NCBI GenBank assembly: GCA_003427395.1
Contig: BFEA01000493.1
Span: forward strand, 775,285-825,361
DNA from: Chara braunii
Taxonomy: Eukaryota; Streptophyta; Charophyceae; Charales; Characeae
Direction: 5' to 3'
DNA: 50,077 bases
Positions 44,101 to 50,077 of this stretch are shown here, in pieces (within the stretch, counting starts at the first letter, position 1; every line of letters begins with the position of its first letter). Both the position numbers and the translations under genes were made by a program. Below the pieces are notes generated by a model. That model did no database searches, was not told the origin of the DNA, and was given only the letters and a program-made list of their open reading frames with translations.

Positions 44101-44871
44101 ATGGGTGGAAAGATGGATATAGGAGACGGTAACCTCACAGAGAGGAAAAAAAAACATGTAATAACGGTCCTGAGGGGGTGCGACATGACCATAGCCTTTG
44201 ACGACTCAGAGCGAGGTAGGATAGATCCAAGGTATGCTAAGCCTGCAAGGATCCATATCGTTCCTCACATACCATGGAAGGATAGACCGCCGTGGAAGTA
44301 CTCGCAAAAGGAGAAAGAGGAAATAATTGTTTTCATAAAGGAAAGAATCAGGACGTTCGTAGCCGAGCCATGCGAAAATGCCTACGCGAACAAATATTTT
44401 TTTATCAGAAAAGGAGGTAGTAATAAGCTTAGGTGGATCCAAGATCTTCAAAGGACGAATGTCGTCACGATCCGAGACGTCGGGTTACCGGAAGCGGATC
44501 TCTTATCGGAGGGAGCGGCGGGGTGATCAATCTATTATATTTGTGATCGTTTCTCAGGATATGATGAGATCCCCCTGGATTATCGCGATCATCACATGAC
44601 GGTCATACATACTCCATTGGGGCTAGCACAAATGATGGTTGTACCTATGGGATGGACCAATGGAGTGACCGTTTTTCAAAGAGCAATGATTACGGTCCTC
44701 AAGGAGTTCATTCCGGACAAAGTAGAAGTTTTCCTGGATGACTTTCCAATCAAAGGACCGGCAAGGAAGGACGAAACGGATATTTTTTCCGGGGTTAGAA
44801 AATTCATAGTGGATCACATGGTTGATGTGGAGGCGGTCCTCTGGAAGTTGGACGATCGAACCTTACAGTAA
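44101..44871 (+). pseudogene. pol: Ty3/gypsy reverse transcriptase
   Basis: Copies element RNA into DNA. The frame carries RIDPRYAKPARIHIVPHIPW, then LRWIQDLQRTNVVTIRDVG (fingers motif), then a TGA at 44524-44526. It reopens in the same frame as CDRFSGYDEIPLDYRD (motif A with catalytic Asp), MGWTNGVTVFQRAM (motif B) and EVFLDDFPIKG (motif C at 44731-44742; FLDD in place of the usual YIDD or YVDD). The TGA fits a CGA-to-TGA change at an Arg. The frame shifts again near 44860 before the thumb. Two defects make it non-functional as read. Confidence 0.85.
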
Positions 44872-44879
44872 GTAAGACT

Positions 44880-45531
44880 AAGAGACGGTGGATGATCTCT
44901 TCTATCAAAATATTGGGGTTCATTTGCGACAAGGACGGAAGAAGAACGGACCCCACCAAGCTGGAGAAACTCATCTTGTGGTCGTCTCCCCTGAAATCAA
45001 TCACGGAGGTGCGGCAGTTTCTGGGGGTTGTGGGCTATTGGCGCATTTTTATAAAAGCCTACAGCGACAAGGCGGAGCCCCTCCGAAAGTTACTCCGTAA
45101 AACTGAGAAATGGGATTGGGGAAGAAACCACGATAGGGCAATGGAAACCCTCAAGGAAGAGTTCCGTGAAGGAGGCCAAGTACTGGGAGTACCCTACTTT
45201 GATGATGAAAAGCATAGGCCCTTCATAGTGTCTACCGATGTTGGGCCTTGTTCAGTAAGGGGACTCCTATCCCAAAAAGACGGAAAAGGCAATGAGCGGC
45301 CTTTAAGGTTCGAGAGTCGGACACTCAATACGACAAAAAAAAAACTACAGTCGATTCAAGAAGAAGGTTTTAGGGGTGTTGCATTACCTAAAAACCTTAA
45401 GGCATTACATCTATGGAAGACGATTCCTCCTTCAGGTAGACCCGACGATAGCTTGGTGGATGATCCACATTAGGCTCTATGATTATAAGGTTGAAAGGAT
45501 CTCGGGGGCTAAGAACCAGGTAACTGACTAG
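44880..45531 (+). pseudogene. pol: Reverse transcriptase thumb and RNase H
   Basis: Continues pol: IKILGFICDKDGRRTDPTK, PLKSITEVRQFLGVVGYWR and YSDKAEPLRKLLRK are the classical Ty3/gypsy connection between reverse transcriptase and RNase H. The RNase H-like part follows with PFIVSTDVGPCSVRGLLSQ (the STDVG motif holding the first acidic residue) and LRFESRTLN. A frameshift near 45400-45420 moves HYIYGRRFLLQVDPT and YDYKVERISGAKNQVTD to another frame, which meets TAG at 45529-45531. RNase H removes the RNA strand of the hybrid. Confidence 0.82.
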
Positions 45532-45777
45532 TTGTCCAAAATCCCAATCCAGAAAGAGGACCGCCCCAGGCTGGAAGAAGAAACCCGTTCGCTGACCAAT
45601 GACAAAATTATGAACATCGCGATCAATAGGGTCGGACCGGAATCTATTCCTGGAGAAGGCACGAGCGGAAACTTGGAGGTGTTCCTAGCCAACCTCTACG
45701 ATGGAAAGTATCGGGAAAGAGGATTGTACCTAGCTGGTAGACAAGAGGGGACTGAGGCCATGAAAAAAAAACTCTAG
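45532..45777 (+). pseudogene. RNase H-integrase linker
   Basis: Open frame beginning LSKIPIQKEDRPRLEEE, the usual sequence after the last RNase H helix, then variable linker to KKKL. The A-run at 45764-45772 causes the frame break into integrase, a likely one-base slip. Confidence 0.65.
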
Positions 45778-46793
45778 AATATTGTTTGAAGGGCGGACAC
45801 CTTTTCAAAAGGTCCACAAAGTTGACAATGCCCATTCGAGTGCTGTGTGACCCGGAGGAGAAGAGCGCCGTCATAGAAGAATTGCACGACGGGGTCATCG
45901 ACGGTCACTGCGGGGTGAAGGGAACCTTCGACAAGGTTCGAAGACTTTATTGGTGGGACGGATAATACACAAAGATTGAAAAATACTGCGCTACGTGCGA
46001 TGCTTGTAAAAAAAGAGCAACTGTCCGTTACAAGGAACCTCTCTTCCAGTCATTTCCTGCCGCCTCTGGGGAAAAGGTTCACATGGATATAATAACTATG
46101 CCGAAAGGGGAAGGGGGACTGTGGTACATTATCAACGCCCGCGATGATCTTACCGGATTCGTCGAAGCTAGGGTCAATAAAAAAAAGACTGTGAAATAAA
46201 TTAGTGACTTTCTACTAGAATATATTGCTAAGTACGGATGCGTAGGGAAAATGGTCATGGATAGGGGGGCTGAATTCACAAATCAGAAAGTAAATGGGAT
46301 ATTAGAGAGGGTGGGGATCAAGGCGGCTTATACAACCGCTTATCACCCCCAAAGCAATGCGGCAGTTGAGGGAGGGCATCAAATATTGGTAGAAACATTG
46401 ACAAAATGGTGTAAAGACCGGGAAAGCTAATGACCGCGTTTCCTACGGTATGTCGTTTGGACGGATAACGTGACGGTCAAAACTGGGTACCCCCCTTATA
46501 CCTTGTGGTTCAACCAACATTGCCCTTTGTCTATCAAATTCCATGTGGACACATGAACGAGTGTCTCATGGAAGGCCAGTATGACAAGGGGCGAGTTGTT
46601 AAAAGCAAGGTTGCGGCAGATAGCTGAGAGTCTAAACGCCGGGATGATGGAGGCAACTCGAAACTTGCGTCTTCGACATGAGCCGATCGGGATTGGGGAC
46701 CTCGTCCTAATGTACGACTCATCGCAAGGAAAAACCTGGGCAAGAAAGTTAGTCAATCCTTTGATGGGACCGTTCGGGTGCTTAAGCTATTAG
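45773..46793 (+). pseudogene. pol: Ty3/gypsy integrase (D,D35E)
   Basis: Inserts the DNA copy into the genome. Zinc-binding HHCC end: LHDGVIDGHCG and YCATCDAC. Catalytic core: VHMDIITM (first Asp, 46086), MVMDRGAEFTN (second Asp, 46260) and HPQSNAAVEGG (Glu, 46368), giving 58 and 35-residue spacings that fit D,D35E. C-terminal part: PRFLRYVVWTDNVTV, GDLVLMYDSSQGKTW, LMGPFG (GPY/F-like module), then a frame change to LAELDGAQLRDPVAGARLR up to about 46905. Stops at 45963, 46197, 46429 (TAA directly followed by TGA) and 46552 make it a pseudogene, though all catalytic residues are retained. Confidence 0.88.
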
Positions 46794-46969
46794 ATGGGGA
46801 ACCCAACTTCCTCGCTGAGTTAGACGGGGCCCAACTCAGAGATCCTGTTGCGGGAGCACGTCTTAGACTTTTTCGATGGAAAAAAGTTCTTGAAACGGAC
46901 CCAAAAGGGAAAGGAAAGGTCACGGGACCCACAGAAGGAGCCATCTGCTATGAGAAGGGCAAGACCTGA

Positions 46970-47998
46970 ATCAAGGGTCGTCGCCGAAGGCTCCAAAGAG
47001 ACGATACCAAGTCCGGAGGCCTACGTTGTCAAAAACACCGAGAAGGCGGAAGAAGCCGAGGGATGAGGACGAGGATGAGGATCGTGTACGGGACCGTCGG
47101 GTAAAGGAAGGAAGGAGTGTCTCGAGAAAAGCCTTGAAAGCAAAACATGAGAGAGCGTAAAAGAAGCGCAGAAGAGAGCAGCGAGAGAAGAGGATGCGGA
47201 GGAGGAGACAAGTGTAGCATAACCAGAAAGCAGGATGTATAGAGACAGTACAAAGAGGTATATTCAGACGATTTAAAAAAAGGAAACCTTGTACCATAGT
47301 CCAAACAGGAAGAATGTTTCGCAGATAGGAAAGTGTACCATAGTCAGATGAGGGTACTGACCAAGGACAGTAAGAAAGAGAGTGGAAGTGTGCACCATAG
47401 TCAACGAAAGGGAAAACCTAAAGTTGTGAAGAAAAGAAGGAGTGCATGTCATAAAGGGAGATAAAAGGGGATACCATAAGCTGGGTACCATAGTCAGACA
47501 AGGTTAGTAGCCAAAACAGTGGGGGTAAGGGAGAAAGTGTGTGTTATAAGAGAAGATGTCGAGGAATACCATAAGCAATATGCCATAATTAGAGAAAAAA
47601 AGAAATGGGGCGTCACTAATTAAAATGACAATTGTGGGAAAACTCGTCGGGGACGACGATAATTGCCGGACACTCCCTTTTTATGACAAAAAAAATAAAT
47701 TTGATTTTTTTTTTTTTTTTTTTGCATGATTTCTGTTGTGTGCGGATGTGACTTAAGGGGTTGAAAGGTTTTGAATTCCGTACTAACTTTCGGACGATCA
47801 AGGAAAATGACCCAGACGATGATTGCAAGCAGGGTCGAATGCGGACAACAAATTGGGGGTTCCGACGCGGCAAGAAAAAGGGAACTGGCCTGAACGAAAA
47901 AGGAGTGCATAAGTTGACCACCGATGGTCATGGGGGCCGTGAGGATCGAAGGTGTGAGACTCTGAAAGGGGACAATCACGGTCGCTGAATCTTGACAT
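46970..47998. other. 3' non-coding region with repeated TACCATAGTC motif
   Basis: Purine-rich after the integrase (47041-47230). (T/C)ACCATAGTC recurs near 47292, 47337, 47393 and 47487, with the variant TACCATAAGC near 47472 and 47567. A T-run lies at 47707-47723. It may be the 3' untranslated part of the retroelement; no LTR is recognised. Confidence 0.5.
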
Positions 47999-48173
47999 GA
48001 TCACCAAGGTGTGATCGGTCTTGGTACGGCCGCCGCAGAGCAGTAGTCAGCTCATAAGGTGCGCTGGTCATCATGGTATGATGAACTTTGGCCCTGTCGT
48101 CGTGAGTATCGCGTGGTCTATTTGAGTATGCCACGCGGGGTCAACTGCGGCCTAATCACCTTGGTATGACCAA
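47999..48173. repeat. Three short hairpins sharing a core
   Basis: GATCAC/GTGATC (47999-48016), CATCAT/ATGATG (48069-48083) and TTGGT/ACCAA (48161-48173) lie in related contexts of form CAYC..GGTRTGAY. As in the array at 38-39 kb, stems vary while pairing is kept, but the units are short. Confidence 0.45.
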
Positions 48174-48645
48174 CAGTTCGGAGAATTCGAGATTGGCACA
48201 AACGCCCCATGCCGAGGAATTGATCGACGCAAGGGGAAGGGGCGCTCTGCTAGTCGGGGGTCAAGTCGGATCCCTTCCGGTGAAGGGTGAGGCCATGTTT
48301 GCTTTCGATCTCACTCCATGGGGCATGGGGAGGGGGAATCCTGCCTAGCTGTTACGACGGGATCCCGCCCTGCAAGTCGTTGAGATGAGGAGTGGGGTTG
48401 TATGATGCGGGCAGTCTGGGACCGCTCGCCTGAAAGCCGACTGAGGGTAATCCAATGAGGAGGGAAGCGGATTGAGAGATTGACCAAAGGATAGGGAGAA
48501 CGGACCAGGGAGGAGAGACATCGGAGAAAAAAGACCACTGGGAGTCTGGGAGCGTGCAACCTGACAATTAAGAATAATTGTGCGCCACCCTCATCTTGGT
48601 GAGAGAAGGTTAACAACAATCGTATTTTTCATCACCACTTCAAGA
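48174..48645. other. No recognisable gene
   Basis: Contains a purine block ATGGGGAGGGGGAA at 48327-48340 that could be a polypurine tract. No LTR start was identified after it. Confidence 0.35.
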
Positions 48646-48826
48646 CACCCTTCACCACTTCAGGATGCAACCTGCCTAAATAGGTGGTTTTCAGGGTCTT
48701 CGGATCTTTCACCACTTTAGGACCATTCATGTCTGAAAATCCTGAATGGTCCTGAAGTGGTGAAAGCTCCGAAGACCTTGAAAACCACCTGTTTAGGCAG
48801 GCCGCATCCTCAAGTGGTGAAGGGTG
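48646..48826. repeat. Large inverted repeat, 85-bp arms
   Basis: Left arm 48646-48730 and right arm 48742-48826 are imperfect reverse complements around an 11-nt loop. Shared blocks are CACCCTTCACCACTTCAGGATGC, GGTGGTTTTCA, GGTCTTCGGA and GGACCATTCA. A transcript would form a long hairpin. Confidence 0.88.
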
Positions 48827-49023
48827 GTTTTCATGGTCTTCGGACCTTTCACCACTTCATGACCATTCATGATTTTCTGACTGCCCAAAACTCTCACTTG
48901 ACCACTTCAGGACACCCTTCACCACTTCAGGATGCAGGCTACCTAAACAGATGGTTTTCAGGGTCTTCGGACCTTTCACCACCTCAGGACCATTCAGGAT
49001 TTTCAAACTGCCCAAAACGCTCA
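48827..49023. repeat. Further direct copies of the inverted-repeat unit
   Basis: A partial copy (48827-48912) and a nearly full copy (48913-49020) repeat the left-arm sequence in direct orientation, each followed by ACTGCCCAAAAC(T/G)CTCACTT. The unit is therefore about 110 bp and present four times, once inverted. Confidence 0.85.
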
Positions 49024-49985
49024 CTTCATAATTTTCATTCCCGAATTCTCAGGTACCCGATAACCGTTTGTACTTGGGTGGGCTGGGTATGGGTTCGAGG
49101 TAGCGAAGCTCTCGTACCCAAGATGACCGATGACAACATGGGAAGTGAGTTTCGATGAGCAACCAAGGAGCAGGGTGAGTTGCCAACAAGGATATACGGT
49201 TGAGTTCGTGGGCACGCTCCCTATAACCGTTCTAACCGAAGAAGAGCTGGCGGAGCCGAGGTATCGAGGAAGCGAAAAGGAACCGTCGGGATGACGGGGC
49301 GAAGGCGGGAGCGAAAGGGAAAAGGATCAGGGAAGGTTTCCTCGAGAGAAGATGACTTCGATCCTGAAAGTGGCGAAAGGAGGAATGCTATTGGATACGG
49401 AGAAGCAAGGCAGGCAGAAATGAAGAAGCGAGCGAAAATGGAAGCGGGAAGCTGAAAATTTATCGAAATTTTCGACTTGGTGGCAGAAGGGGTAAAGCTC
49501 GGGCCGTAGTATGGCAAAAGGGAGCGAGGAAGAATATAAAGAGGAGAGAAAGCAAGAGGAGGGGAGAGAGATCATTTGCGCACGAGACCGGCGTTCGTAC
49601 GTGCGGGATGTACAACTGCGCTGGGGTCAGCTCCTATGGAGCAGCGCGCGGAGCAGCGCACGGGAGGGGGTGAGGGAGAAGGTGCGCGCATGGTGTCCCT
49701 GCGCTCGGAGTGCTCAGTAGCGAAGCAGGAGCGTTGGTATCGGTCGCACGTCACATGCAGTAGCCTGAGCAAGCTGGATGCTGAAGGACGAGGAAGGAAC
49801 GACAATCGCTAGGGGAAGTAGGGTCGCTGACCTTGCCGGAAGGAGGCCATAGCAGGCAGCGCACGAGAGTTCATGGGGGGCCCCCTACGAGGAGGGTATG
49901 GGGAAGAGAGAGCAGCAAGTGGTGGCATGAGGCTTCGGATGAGCGGGAGGGTCTGCAGAGCGCACCAGCGACCTGCTGGAGAGGC

Positions 49986-49988
<3 letters not shown>
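49024..49988. other. Non-coding, purine-rich stretch
   Basis: G/A-rich with short frames on both strands; no motif. A segment near 49640 has AGCGCGCGGAGCAGCGCACGG. No gene is supported. Confidence 0.4.

Positions 49989-50077
<89 letters not shown>
49989..50077. repeat. (AG)n microsatellite at window end
   Basis: 89 bp of AG running off the right edge. Confidence 0.98.

Larger units (their letters stand above)
30683..46905 (+). mobile_element. Degraded Ty3/gypsy-like LTR retroelement
   Basis: All coding parts are on the + strand in the Ty3/gypsy order: N-terminal ORF, gag, zinc knuckle and protease, reverse transcriptase, RNase H, integrase with a GPF-type end. Every domain carries stops or frameshifts. 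About 8 kb of unrelated non-coding sequence separates the first gag part (to 33724) from the R/G-rich gag tail and zinc knuckle (from about 41,950), which suggests a nested insertion. No LTR pair could be recognised by eye. Confidence 0.75.

Noticed and set aside
17993-46199. A variant genetic code with TAA/TAG read as Gln
   Set aside because: Several stops sit at plausible Gln positions, but long intact frames (for example 42388-43788 and the two transposase parts) use only CAA/CAG for Gln and have no internal TAA/TAG. TGA also occurs at Arg and Trp positions. Decay explains this better.

Overview
This looks like nuclear DNA from a repeat-rich eukaryote, most likely a streptophyte green alga close to Chara braunii. 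I infer this from the very long (TC/GA)n and (GT)n microsatellites, the assembly gaps of N, a plant-type cox3 insert, and the styles of the trihelix, Harbinger and Ty3 proteins. The species name rests on memory of such proteins and was not searched. There is no operon, no intact host gene and no bacterial signal. Nearly all coding matter belongs to decayed transposable elements.

Layout. Bases 1-4.1 kb hold microsatellites, T- and A-runs, two related 111-bp foldback (MITE-like) elements in opposite orientation, and a 1.37-kb element bounded by 150-bp inverted repeats. Bases 4,483-13,189 appear to be one PIF/Harbinger DNA transposon of about 8.7 kb. It has near-identical inverted ends, a + strand DDE transposase broken by a 16-bp duplication, and two convergent - strand genes: an unknown protein and a trihelix (Myb/SANT-like) DNA-binding protein with a coiled-coil tail. 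Each - strand gene carries an in-frame TGA.

After 13.2 kb comes largely featureless DNA, a gap, and a mitochondrial cox3 fragment (numt, 16,549-16,792). Next is a - strand pseudogene (17,993-20,218) for a transposase-like protein with a zinc-binding N-terminal part and a D..D..D core, resembling DUF7869 proteins. Two GC-rich tandem arrays built on GGACCAT/ATGGTCC palindromes (20.78-22.05 kb and 25.6-26.2 kb) flank two related unknown - strand proteins. A serine/glutamate-rich ORF (27.4-28.3 kb) and a Ulp1-like domain lacking its catalytic cysteine (29.6-30.2 kb) follow.

From about 30.7 to 46.9 kb lies a degraded Ty3/gypsy-like retroelement: an N-terminal duplicated-domain ORF, gag, zinc knuckle and protease, reverse transcriptase, RNase H, and a D,D35E integrase. 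Between its gag halves (33.7-41.9 kb) sits about 8 kb of non-coding DNA. This holds a perfect 52-nt U6 snRNA core next to tRNA-like pol III promoter sequence, a dispersed repeat shared with 13.6 kb, and the most striking object here: eleven hairpins (38,354-39,443) with a conserved telomere-like core and outer stems that differ in sequence but stay complementary. The last 3 kb contain more hairpins, an 85-bp-arm inverted repeat and a closing (GA)n tract.
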